DNA of 64,000 bases from assembly GCF_020215665.1 (NCBI RefSeq), contig NZ_CP084061.1, positions 3,256,001 to 3,320,000 of the forward strand. Direction: 5' to 3'. The position numbers and the translations under genes are program-made. The stretch is from Blautia parvula. GTDB lineage: Bacteria > Bacillota > Clostridia > Lachnospirales > Lachnospiraceae. Shown piece after piece: positions 50,756 to 58,438 of the stretch. Position 1 is the first letter of the stretch. Every line of letters starts with the position of its first letter. A model generated the notes under the pieces. That model made no database searches, was not told where the DNA came from, and saw only the letters and a program-made list of their open reading frames with translations.

Positions 50756-52072
50756 CTATCTTGTATGGGCATCTGCCGGCTGTTTTTCCGTATTGCCGCC
50801 TGTTGTCTTTTTTTCTTCCGCTGACTTCAGATATTCCAGAGCCTCCGGGTCTTTTATCTGCATTGCCCTGGACCACTCTTTTGTCGCATCGTCCCTTACC
50901 ACCTCTGACTGGTTCTTATACAGGAATTTGACCAGTTCATAGACATCCACCCAGATTTCATGATTTCCCTCTCTCTGGGATTCGTCAAAAATAAGCTGCA
51001 GGCCAAAATGCAGATGGGTTGTATCAATGTTATTCACATTTTCCTTTGCGCTGTACCCGGTGCGTCCCATATAGCCGATCACATCACCTGCCTGCACAAC
51101 GCTGCCCACTTCCAGGGATTTGCAGTAAGGGAAATTCTGACGCAGATGAGCGTAATAATAATATCGCCTGCCGTCAAAACTGCTGATTCCCAGACGCCAT
51201 CCGCCGTACTGGTTCCAGCCCATAGCTGACACATAACCGGACTCCACCGCCACAATGGGTGTACCTGTCTGCCCCATCATGTCGTGCCCCAGGTGTTCTC
51301 TCTTATAACCATAGCTCCTGGCCACACCGAAATCATCATAGTCATTATAGGGAAAACTTTTCGCAATCGGACTGAATCCTTTCAGTCCATACTTCTTTGT
51401 CCAGTTTACCGTCCCCGGGCTCTCCTGGTCATTCTGATCCTCTTTACGTCCCTGCTCCGCCTGGCTGTCCCGGTTCTGCACTTCCTGACTGTCCCGGCTC
51501 TGCACTTCCTGCCCTTCATTTTCTGCCTCTATTTCATACTCTCCCACCAAACCATCCAGGACTGCACCGTAGGCCTCACGGTAGTAGTCAAAAGACTTTA
51601 TCTCCGCAGACAGCTTTTCCACGGTAGTTTCCCCTTTTTGGAGCCTGTCGGCAATCTCATCCATATCTTTTGCCTTATACTGTTTAAAATCTCCGCCGTA
51701 TCTGGCTCCCAGATAGGCCAGCAGATCCACCCAGTTTAGATGACCTTCCTGCCCATATGTATCCACATCGTAGGCACATGCCTGACGCATGGCTTCACTG
51801 GTCACATGGAAATCCACCCATTTTATGTAGTCTTTTCCCGCACTGTCTGTGCCGGAATCCTTTCCACTGCCTGCGGCAGAACCCTCTTCGCCATTCGTGC
51901 CGGATTTTTCCTCACGCGTGGTGCCGGATTCCGGTACATTTGCTGCCGGGTCCGTGCTCCTTCCGGCAGTAAAGGCACCTTCTGAGACATCTTTCCAGCA
52001 AAGCACTGCCGTCAAAGTCAGCACAATAACTTCCGCTATAAAACCATATTTTTTCCATCTCTGTCTGTTCAT
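50756..52072 (-). CDS. M23-family (LytM) metallopeptidase, membrane-anchored
   Basis: A 438-residue extracytoplasmic protein with an N-terminal membrane anchor (about residues 9-26). Residues 35-80 are a low-complexity linker rich in G, S, E and T; residues about 82-180 form a separate domain (TSEAMRQACAYDVDTYGQ); a second linker has the tandem units QEVQSRDS/QEVQNRDS. The C-terminal M23 domain (about 240-370) has zinc-site residues in HLGHDMMG and the catalytic THLHFGLQ; its conserved VESGYVSAMGW and GYMGRTG are also present. Such enzymes cut peptidoglycan cross-bridges, and the intact HxH suggests activity. The RBS is weak. Function in wall remodelling or sporulation is likely. Confidence 0.87.
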   Translation of the reverse strand: MNRQRWKKYGFIAEVIVLTLTAVLCWKDVSEGAFTAGRSTDPAANVPESGTTREEKSGTNGEEGSAAGSGKDSGTDSAGKDYIKWVDFHVTSEAMRQACAYDVDTYGQEGHLNWVDLLAYLGARYGGDFKQYKAKDMDEIADRLQKGETTVEKLSAEIKSFDYYREAYGAVLDGLVGEYEIEAENEGQEVQSRDSQEVQNRDSQAEQGRKEDQNDQESPGTVNWTKKYGLKGFSPIAKSFPYNDYDDFGVARSYGYKREHLGHDMMGQTGTPIVAVESGYVSAMGWNQYGGWRLGISSFDGRRYYYYAHLRQNFPYCKSLEVGSVVQAGDVIGYMGRTGYSAKENVNNIDTTHLHFGLQLIFDESQREGNHEIWVDVYELVKFLYKNQSEVVRDDATKEWSRAMQIKDPEALEYLKSAEEKKTTGGNTEKQPADAHTR

Positions 52073-52251
52073 GTCCGGCCCCCGGTCACATTCTGTATCA
52101 ATTTATGTGAAGTGATAAAATTTTAGAACTCAGACTGTGGATCGGTGGTTAATGTTCATGCGCCACTGTCCTCCGAGATGTTTTAGACCGAAAGCATAAA
52201 AATCCGGAGGCAGACAGCACTATAGGAAGCAGAATGCTCCATTGGAACATT
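52073..52251. other. Intergenic region
   Basis: About 180 bases with no gene. A CCTCCG ... CGGAGG inverted repeat (arms near 52170 and 52205) might serve as a weak terminator of the small gene that follows on the minus strand. Nothing else is recognisable. Confidence 0.35.
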
Positions 52252-52500
52252 TTATAGATTTGGTGCCTTTTCTTTCATCTCCTCAAAATATCTTTCAGCA
52301 ATATACTCCGCCGATTCTGCCCAAAAAGCATTTTCAGTGTTTTGTAAGGTTTTATATGTCTGTGATTTATAGAAACGCATTACCGCCTCCTCAAAATCAA
52401 TTCCCAACTGCTCCTGCATTATATCTACAACAGCTCTGATCTGGATACAGACATTCATGGTTATATCTTTTCCATTAAAGGTATAAATTATATCACTCAT
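52252..52500 (-). CDS. Small companion protein of a DUF3990 locus
   Basis: An 82-residue protein. It begins MSDIIYTFNGKDITMNVCIQ and contains RFYKSQTYKTLQNTENAFWAES, a pattern (FYxSxTY..L....T..W..S..Y) that I associate with small genes accompanying DUF3990 proteins. Its start overlaps the end of the DUF3990 frame by eight bases and has GGGAGGG upstream. It may be an antitoxin-like or accessory partner; its function is unproven. Confidence 0.6.
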   Translation of the reverse strand: MSDIIYTFNGKDITMNVCIQIRAVVDIMQEQLGIDFEEAVMRFYKSQTYKTLQNTENAFWAESAEYIAERYFEEMKEKAPNL

Positions 52501-53164
52501 ACTTTTCCCTCCCTATGAATCGCAGGTAAGCCAGTGCTTTCTCCGTATGGAAAAACACCTGGTTGTTTACCTTACTATATCTTAAACGCTTAACAGCCTC
52601 TTCTGCGGTCAATATCCCCGATATATATAACTGCACAGTTTCCATCGTGTTATCATCCGCCACTGGTCCAATAACGATATCATAAGTATGCTGCGTTCCA
52701 CCTTGGGCTCTGTTCCTTTTAATGAATTCCAGCCACTCTTGGTTCAATGAGTCAAAGCGTTTTATTTTAAGCATTTCGTTGATATAGATAATAGCACTGC
52801 GCTTTTTCTCTCAGCGAAAGCCGGTACCCCCACTCGATTGCCTGTGTCTTCAAAATAGTTGTATAAAACCCTCTCCCAAAATCTCTCCGGTTACGAGACT
52901 TAGTCAATTCAATTGACTTAAAATCATAGGTAGTCCCGTGGTAAACAATGAGTTCCTTAGATTCTTCTCTAATAATTTTATCTACATATTCCACCGTTTC
53001 TTCAAAATCCACCTGATGGAGATATTCATGCTGAATCATAATTTTTCAAATACTTGACATTTATGAAACAATTCAGTGACATCCTCTCCGGACAAATGAT
53101 TGCGCTTTGCATATGTTTCCATTGCTCGTAAAGATAACATCTCAACATCTGTTTGAATACTCAT
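52493..53164 (-). pseudogene. DUF3791/DUF3990 locus broken by frameshifts
   Basis: Three consecutive minus-strand reading pieces look like parts of one or two family proteins. Piece 1 (53164-53036, 42 residues) has LSGEDVTELFHKCQVFEKL, the N-terminal half of DUF3791. Piece 2 (53039-52767) opens with YLHQVDFEETVEYVDKII, its C-terminal half, and continues into LIVYHGTTYDF and DFGRGFYTTILKTQAIEW, the start of DUF3990. Piece 3 (52774-52493) gives the rest of DUF3990 (KRFDSLNQEWLEFI, YDIVIGPVADD, LYISGILTAEEAVKRLRY). The frame changes fall near 53038 and within about 52775-52800, the latter probably with a small deletion. DUF3990 is related to ADP-ribosyltransferase-like toxins. The locus appears inactive, unless the pieces are made separately. 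Confidence 0.65.
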
Positions 53165-53243
53165 AGTTTTCCTTTCAGCCCCTCACACAGTAATATTGTC
53201 ACCTATAGTATATCCATCTTTTAATGCAAAATCAACAAAATAC

Positions 53244-53278
53244 AGCGGCAACCCCCTCAACTTGAGAGAATTGCCGCT
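53244..53278. terminator. Hairpin AGCGGCAA/TTGCCGCT
   Basis: Eight-base arms with an inner CTCAA/TTGAG pairing; the plus strand continues with ATTTTCG. It may be a terminator, but its gene is unclear. Confidence 0.45.
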
Positions 53279-53335
53279 ATTTTCGAGATACCGTACTGCG
53301 TGTTACTGATATTCATTTATTTGATTTCTAAACAT

Positions 53336-53381
53336 AGAAAAACCACCCATGAACTTTGACCAGTATCAGGGTGGTTTTTCT
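53336..53381 (-). terminator. Terminator of the small membrane protein gene
   Basis: Thirteen-base arms AGAAAAACCACCC and GGGTGGTTTTTCT around a 20-base loop. The stem itself ends in a T run on either strand; it lies 70 bases after the stop of the minus-strand gene. Confidence 0.75.
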
Positions 53382-53451
53382 AATCTACACAGGTCAATCC
53401 ACCTTGTGGGCGGTTGCTCCTTTTACATTCATAGCGCTTCAAATCGTAATC

Positions 53452-53766
53452 TCAGGCTTTTTCTCTTGCTTTATCCAGTTTTACATTTCTGAAATAGAGT
53501 GCCATGTCAATGGAAATCTCAACAATATTCAGTATGTAGAAGAACCATCCCAGATAAAACAGCCAGTCAAGAGAAGTTCCTGCTGATCCGGCTTCCATCC
53601 ACAGAATCACTTTGCGGGCAATACCGAACACGTAACCAATCCAGATAAAGAACTCAAAGAAAAGGCTCTTTCCTTTTGCTGTTCTGGAAATCCAGGATTT
53701 ACGGATTGAAATCGGCCACGACAGGCCGAAGCAGAGTATCATAAGTGCTTCTAATAAGTTTGTCAT
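53452..53766 (-). CDS. Small PQ-loop-like membrane protein
   Basis: A 104-residue protein with three to four membrane helices: LLEALMILCFGLSWPISI, then a cytoplasmic RKSWISRTAKGKSLFF, two further helices and a C-terminal YFRNVKLDKAREK tail. The SWP...SRTAKGKS pattern resembles PQ-loop (SemiSWEET-like) repeats where a proline follows a helix and an S/T-x-x-S stretch starts the next; a single repeat unit would act as an oligomer. Function unknown. The ATG at 53766 with GGAG upstream is preferred to the frame start at 53802. Confidence 0.6.
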   Translation of the reverse strand: MTNLLEALMILCFGLSWPISIRKSWISRTAKGKSLFFEFFIWIGYVFGIARKVILWMEAGSAGTSLDWLFYLGWFFYILNIVEISIDMALYFRNVKLDKAREKA

Positions 53767-53802
53767 TCTATTTTCTCCATTCCCTCTTTTAATGTGGTGC
53801 AA

Positions 53803-53832
53803 AGACCGCCTCTGTTCTTTCAGAAGCGGTCT
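53803..53832 (-). terminator. Hairpin at the end of the Hdr-Flx-Frd-Fum operon
   Basis: AGACCGC/GCGGTCT arms lie 24 bases after the fumarase beta stop, followed by only TTT on the minus strand. Termination may be partial. Confidence 0.55.
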
Positions 53833-53856
53833 GTCTTACGTCCTTCAGATTCTGTC

Positions 53857-54417
53857 TTACTCTTTATGCTGTGCCAGATAAGCGGCTCTGCCCTCTTCGT
53901 ACAGGTTCTTTCCTTCGCTGTCGATGATGACAAACAGAGGCATATCCTCCACATATAATTTTCTCAATGCCTCCGCGCCCAGATCTTCATACGCGATCAG
54001 TTCCGCTTTTTTTATACATTTTGCCAGCAGTGCGCCTGCTCCGCCGATCGCGCCGAAGTAAACGCCGCTGTATTTTTTCATAGCCTCAATGACTTCCGGA
54101 AGGCGGGCGCCTTTTCCGATCATACCTCTTGCACCTACGGACATCATAGTCGGTGCATAGGCATCCATACGTCCGCTGGTGGTAGGGCCTGCGGAGCCGA
54201 TGACCTGGCCCGGTTTCGCCGGTGTGGGGCCCACATAATAGATGGTAGCGTCAGTGGGGTCAAAGGGAAGTTCCTCACCTCTTGCCAGTGCTTCGCACAT
54301 GCGCTTGTGGCCTGCGTCACGTGAGGTGTAGATGGTTCCTGTTACATATACGGTATCTCCCGCATGAAGAGTTTTTGCCAGCTCTTCGGTAAGGGGCAGT
54401 GTAATATGTTTTTCCAT
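53857..54417 (-). CDS. fumB: Class I fumarate hydratase, beta subunit
   Basis: A 186-residue C-terminal-type subunit of an oxygen-sensitive 4Fe-4S fumarase (or tartrate dehydratase). Motifs TSRDAGHKR, YYVGPTPAKPGQ, GPTTSGRMD and GAIGGAGALLAKCIKK are typical of the substrate-binding beta chain. It starts right after the alpha subunit stop, with GGAGGTG upstream, and is the last gene of an 11-gene operon. Together with the alpha subunit it converts malate to fumarate, the substrate of the adjacent fumarate reductase. Confidence 0.93.
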   Translation of the reverse strand: MEKHITLPLTEELAKTLHAGDTVYVTGTIYTSRDAGHKRMCEALARGEELPFDPTDATIYYVGPTPAKPGQVIGSAGPTTSGRMDAYAPTMMSVGARGMIGKGARLPEVIEAMKKYSGVYFGAIGGAGALLAKCIKKAELIAYEDLGAEALRKLYVEDMPLFVIIDSEGKNLYEEGRAAYLAQHKE

Positions 54418-55260
54418 TTAAATCACCTCCGTTTTGTGGCGGGTCACGTGGCAGTTGATATTGATGGCACACGGCATACCTGCAATATGTGTGGGCATGG
54501 TCTCAATGTTCAGTCCGATGGCAGTGGTCTTACCCCCGAATCCCTGCGGTCCGATACCGAGCTTGTTGATCTTGTCCAGCATTTCCACTTCCAGATCCGC
54601 ATAGTACGGGTCCTCATTGGAGGAATCAATGGGCCGCATCAATGCTTTTTTCGCAAGAAGGGCAGCCTTGTCAAAAGTACCTCCGATGCCCACGCCCACA
54701 ACCATAGGCGGACATGGGTTCGGGCCTGCTGTCTCGACTGTCTCCAGGATGAAATCCTTGATTCCCTGCAGGCCTGCTGACGGTTTGAACATGCGGATAG
54801 CACTCATATTCTCACTTCCGAAGCCTTTCGGTCCCACTGTGATCTTGATCTGCTCACCCGGAACAATCTCGGTATAGATCATGGCCGGTGTGTTGTCGCC
54901 TGTGTTGCCTCTGCGCACCGGGTCTTTTACTACGGATTTTCTCAGGTATCCCTTATCGTATCCGCGGCGCACGCCTTCGTTCACAGCCTCGCTTAAATTA
55001 CCGCCTGTGATATGTACGTCCTGTCCGATTTCCAGGAATACGCATGCCATTCCTGTATCCTGGCAGATTGGTACATTCTGTTCGTCAGCGATCTCAAAGT
55101 TCTCAATAATATTGTCCAGAACGCCCTGTGCAATTTCCCAGTCTTCACATGCTCTGCAGTTTTTGATCGCACATTTCACATCCTCAGGCAGATGTTCATT
55201 GGCCTGGATGCAAAGGTTCTCAATGACATCTGTTATCTGGCTTGCCATTATTTCACGCAT
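54418..55260 (-). CDS. fumA: Class I fumarate hydratase, alpha subunit
   Basis: A 280-residue alpha chain carrying the catalytic 4Fe-4S cluster. Cluster cysteines are likely in VPICQDTGMA (about residue 66), PNPCPPMVVGVG (about 187) and a third near CAININCHV at the C-terminus. KPSAGLQGIKDF and GGTFDKAALLAKKAL are family segments. The start has AGGAGAG nine bases upstream. It is 14 bases downstream of the fumarate reductase flavoprotein gene and abuts fumB. Confidence 0.93.
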   Translation of the reverse strand: MREIMASQITDVIENLCIQANEHLPEDVKCAIKNCRACEDWEIAQGVLDNIIENFEIADEQNVPICQDTGMACVFLEIGQDVHITGGNLSEAVNEGVRRGYDKGYLRKSVVKDPVRRGNTGDNTPAMIYTEIVPGEQIKITVGPKGFGSENMSAIRMFKPSAGLQGIKDFILETVETAGPNPCPPMVVGVGIGGTFDKAALLAKKALMRPIDSSNEDPYYADLEVEMLDKINKLGIGPQGFGGKTTAIGLNIETMPTHIAGMPCAININCHVTRHKTEVI

Positions 55261-55274
55261 ATACGTTCACTCTC

Positions 55275-56876
55275 CTATCTCTCGTGGCGGGCATATTTAG
55301 GAAGCAGCAGCGGTGATACATCATCGGAAGCAATGCCTGCATTATTCAGTTCTTCCGCATATTTCTCAATATGCTCCAGTGTCATGGTGCCAAGCTCTGT
55401 CTCTTTTGCCCTGGCTGCTGCGGCCTTACCTGCGTTGCGGCCGAATACAATGATATCCAGAAGAGAGTTGCCCATCAGACGGTTTCTGCCGTGGATTCCG
55501 CCTACCGCCTCACCGGCTACCAGCAGATTGCTGATTTCCTTTGTAAATCCGTCTCCGCCGATCTCCAGACCGCCGTTCTGGTAATGAAGAGTCGGGTATA
55601 CAAGAATCGGCTGTTTTCTCATATCAATGTCATAGTTCATGTACATACGAAGCATGGCAGGGATACGTTTCTCAATAGTACCCTCTCCGCCGATTCTCTC
55701 GATCATGGGCGTATCCAGCCATACACCGCTGCCAAGAGGTGTTGCCACGCCTTTACCCCTGTCGCTGCACTCGCGGATAATGGAAGCTGCTGCCACGTCA
55801 CGTGTCTCCAGAGGATGCATAAATGCCTCTCCGTCAATATTTACAAGCATGGCTCCCAGAGAACGTACTTTCTCTGTAACAAGAGCACCGAAGATCTGTG
55901 CCGGATACGCAACACCTGTAGGATGATACTGAATGGTATCCTGGTATAAAAGCGGAGCACCTGCACGGTATCCCAGAACCAGACCGTCTGCGGTTGCACC
56001 ATAATGATTGGATGTGGGGAAATTCTGATAGTGGAGACGTCCTGCGCCGCCGGTCGCAATGATAACCGTCTTTGCTCTTGCCACCATATAGTCCTCTGTC
56101 TCCATGTTCTGAAGAACAGCACCTGCCACTTGACCTTTTTCGTCCTTGATCAGCTCCACTGCGGATGTAAATTCCACAACGGGGATCTGACGGTTTAAAA
56201 CCTCATCGCGCAGAGTACGCATGATCTCCGCACCGGAGTAATCCTTGCAGGCATGCATTCTCTTTCTGGAGGTACCGCCGCCGTGGGTGGTGACCATATT
56301 TCCCTCTGCGTCCTTGTCAAACATAACACCCAGCTTGTTCAGCCACTGAATCGCGTCCGGGGCTTCCATAACCAGTCTTCTCAGCAGTTCCGGCCTTGCT
56401 GCAAAATGTCCGCCGCCGAAAGCATCCAGATAGTGCTGTACCGGGGAGTCATTTTCCTTGTCTGCTGCCTGGATACCGCCCTCTGCCATCATGGTGTTGG
56501 CATCACCGATACGCAGTTTTGTGACGATCATAACGTCTGCGCCTGCCTCGTGAGCTTCGATCGCAGCGGAAGAACCTGCTCCGCCGCCGCCGATCACCAG
56601 CACGTCCACGTCATAATCCACTTTGTTCAAATCTATATCCACATTTAACAGACGGCTGTTGGAGTGGAGTAAATGTCCCAGCTCTGTGGGGGCTTTCTGG
56701 CCCTTGTTTGGTCCGATCTTGATCTCTGTAAAGCCGTCTTTTTTGTAGTCCGGATGATAAGCCTTCAAGAGGGCGTCTTTTTCATCAGCGGTCATACGCC
56801 TGGGTTCCATGCCCATACGTTCGTCTCTGGTCGCTTCCACCTTTTTAATGGACTCAAGCATTTCTGGTGTAAACAT
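55275..56876 (-). CDS. Fumarate reductase flavoprotein subunit (soluble, TfrA/FrdA type)
   Basis: A 533-residue FAD protein of the succinate dehydrogenase/fumarate reductase flavoprotein family. The dinucleotide motif VLVIGGGGAGSSAAIEA starts only near residue 92, after an unusual 90-residue N-terminal extension. Family segments follow: MMAEGGIQAA, THGGGTSRKRMH, ATGGAGRLHYQNFPTSN, IQYHPTGVAYP and the C-terminal GIHGRNRLMGNSLLD. No membrane anchor gene (FrdC/FrdD) is in the operon, so the enzyme should be cytosolic, as in thiol:fumarate reductase of methanogens. RBS GGAGGGATAGCC. It should reduce fumarate to succinate with electrons from the adjacent iron-sulfur subunit. Confidence 0.85.
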   Translation of the reverse strand: MFTPEMLESIKKVEATRDERMGMEPRRMTADEKDALLKAYHPDYKKDGFTEIKIGPNKGQKAPTELGHLLHSNSRLLNVDIDLNKVDYDVDVLVIGGGGAGSSAAIEAHEAGADVMIVTKLRIGDANTMMAEGGIQAADKENDSPVQHYLDAFGGGHFAARPELLRRLVMEAPDAIQWLNKLGVMFDKDAEGNMVTTHGGGTSRKRMHACKDYSGAEIMRTLRDEVLNRQIPVVEFTSAVELIKDEKGQVAGAVLQNMETEDYMVARAKTVIIATGGAGRLHYQNFPTSNHYGATADGLVLGYRAGAPLLYQDTIQYHPTGVAYPAQIFGALVTEKVRSLGAMLVNIDGEAFMHPLETRDVAAASIIRECSDRGKGVATPLGSGVWLDTPMIERIGGEGTIEKRIPAMLRMYMNYDIDMRKQPILVYPTLHYQNGGLEIGGDGFTKEISNLLVAGEAVGGIHGRNRLMGNSLLDIIVFGRNAGKAAAARAKETELGTMTLEHIEKYAEELNNAGIASDDVSPLLLPKYARHER

Positions 56877-56888
56877 GGCTATCCCTCC

Positions 56889-57563
56889 TTATTTCTCAAT
56901 CTCTCTTGTGTTGTAAAGTTCCTGCATTTCCGTAATGGGTTTCTGCATAACCTGCTCGATCAGTTCATCATAAGCACCCTTATGGATCTCCTCCACGCGG
57001 TTTTTCAGATGTTTTGTCTCAGGCGCGATATATTTTCCTGTGAGGCGCCTTGCAAGAAGACCAACCATAGGATGAGAAATGCCGGCCGGGCATCTTACGG
57101 AACAGCAGCCGCAGCTTACACAGTCAAAGGACTCCTCTGCGCATTTCTCAAATTCCCCTCTCTGTGCGTAAGCAATGTACTGCATAACGTTCAGATCCTG
57201 TGTACAGGCTTTTGTACAGGCATTACATCCGATACAGCTGTAGATCTCCGGATAGAGTTCCATCATGATCTGCTGAGTCGGTTTGATCTCCTCTATATCA
57301 TAAGTTCTCTTATCTGTGGGGAAGAAGGGGATGCTTGCCACATACATGCCTTCCTCCACCTGTGTCTGACAGGCAAGACAGGTCTTTAACTCGTTCTTTC
57401 CCTTGATTCTGTATATTGTAGCACATGCCCCGCAAAAGCCGTGACGGCAGCCGCATCCTCTTTTCAGGGTGTAACCGGCATATTCCATGGCTGTCATGAT
57501 CGTCAGATCTGCAGGCACGCTGTATTTCTTACCAAAGAAATATACATTTACCATTTTTTCCAT
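56889..57563 (-). CDS. Fumarate reductase iron-sulfur subunit (FrdB/TfrB N-terminal type)
   Basis: A 224-residue subunit with an N-terminal [2Fe-2S] ferredoxin domain (CGCRHGFCGAC, later CLAC) and a C-terminal helical domain with two cysteine clusters (CIGCNACTKACTQ and CVSCGCCSVRCPAG). It links an electron donor to the flavoprotein subunit. Methanogen TfrB has an additional HdrB-like CCG domain, which is absent here but present as the separate hdrB gene at the head of this operon. An upstream in-frame TTG (57575) lies one base from AAGGAAAGG; the ATG at 57563 is preferred. Gaps to its neighbours are 20 and 12 bases. Confidence 0.88.
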   Translation of the reverse strand: MEKMVNVYFFGKKYSVPADLTIMTAMEYAGYTLKRGCGCRHGFCGACATIYRIKGKNELKTCLACQTQVEEGMYVASIPFFPTDKRTYDIEEIKPTQQIMMELYPEIYSCIGCNACTKACTQDLNVMQYIAYAQRGEFEKCAEESFDCVSCGCCSVRCPAGISHPMVGLLARRLTGKYIAPETKHLKNRVEEIHKGAYDELIEQVMQKPITEMQELYNTREIEK

Positions 57564-57583
57564 TATAGGTACCAATCCTTTCC

Positions 57584-58438
57584 TTAATACTCATTCGGTA
57601 ATTCATCAATCTCATCACAGCGGAATACCGGTCCGTCTTTGCACACGTACTTGGAACCGATGTTGCAGCGTCCGCATTTGCCTACGCCGCATTTCATGCG
57701 CAGCTCCAGAGTTGTGTACACCTGCTCTTTGGAGAATCCCATCTCCTGCAGAGCTGCCAGCACGAACTTGATCATGATCGGCGGGCCGCAGACAAGGGCT
57801 GTCTTGTCCGTGGTAAAGCCCACTTCTTTCAGGTAGTTTGGTACGAATCCCACATGGCCGTCCCAGCCTTCCTGCTCCCGGTCGATGGTCAAATATACAT
57901 TCACGCCCTCTGTCTTCATCCAGACTTCCTGGATCTCTTTTAACTGGACCAGATCGTCTGCGGATCGGGAACCGTAAAGGATGTCCACAGTGCCGTAGTT
58001 CTCTCTGTTGTCCAGCACATAGTTGATCACGGAGCGCAGAGGCGCAAGGCCGATACCGCCTGCGATAAACAGCAGGTTTTTGCCTTTTAACTCAGTCTCT
58101 ACCGGGAAATGATTTCCGTATGGCCCTCTCACGGTGATCTCGTCGCCCACCTCAAGGCTGTGGAGATAATCGGTGAGGACACCGCATTTCTTGATGCTGA
58201 ATTCCTGGAATTCTTTGTTAGTCGGTGAGGAAGTAATGGAAAACATACCTTCACTGATGCCCGGTGCACACACCATGGCACACTGTCCGGGCATATGTTC
58301 AAAAAGCTTTCCGCCCTCCGGCGCGTTTACGCGGAAGGTCTTCACATCCGGTGTCTCCTGGCGGATATCCGTGATGACTCCCACCTGGGGGATCAGCGTA
58401 TCCAGTGTATAATTCTTATGACAGGTACATTCACTCAT
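57584..58438 (-). CDS. flxA: FlxA-type NAD(P)H:FAD oxidoreductase with [2Fe-2S] cluster
   Basis: A 284-residue flavoprotein of the ferredoxin-NADP reductase fold, the NADH entry subunit of Hdr-Flx complexes. FAD-binding barrel with FSITSSP and VRGPYGNHFP, pyridine nucleotide site LFIAGGIGLAPLRSVI and LVCGPPIMIK, and a C-terminal [2Fe-2S] cluster in MKCGVGKCGRCN ... YVCKDGPVF. It is plainly related to AsrB at 45432-46226. The ATG overlaps the flxB stop by one base (TAATG) with GGGAGGTG upstream, showing tight coupling. Expected partners: FlxB, FlxC and HdrABC. Confidence 0.88.
   Translation of the reverse strand: MSECTCHKNYTLDTLIPQVGVITDIRQETPDVKTFRVNAPEGGKLFEHMPGQCAMVCAPGISEGMFSITSSPTNKEFQEFSIKKCGVLTDYLHSLEVGDEITVRGPYGNHFPVETELKGKNLLFIAGGIGLAPLRSVINYVLDNRENYGTVDILYGSRSADDLVQLKEIQEVWMKTEGVNVYLTIDREQEGWDGHVGFVPNYLKEVGFTTDKTALVCGPPIMIKFVLAALQEMGFSKEQVYTTLELRMKCGVGKCGRCNIGSKYVCKDGPVFRCDEIDELPNEY

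Larger units (their letters stand above)
53165..53451. other. Intergenic region with two hairpins
   Basis: About 290 bases without a gene, containing the inverted repeats listed at 53244 and 53336. Confidence 0.5.
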
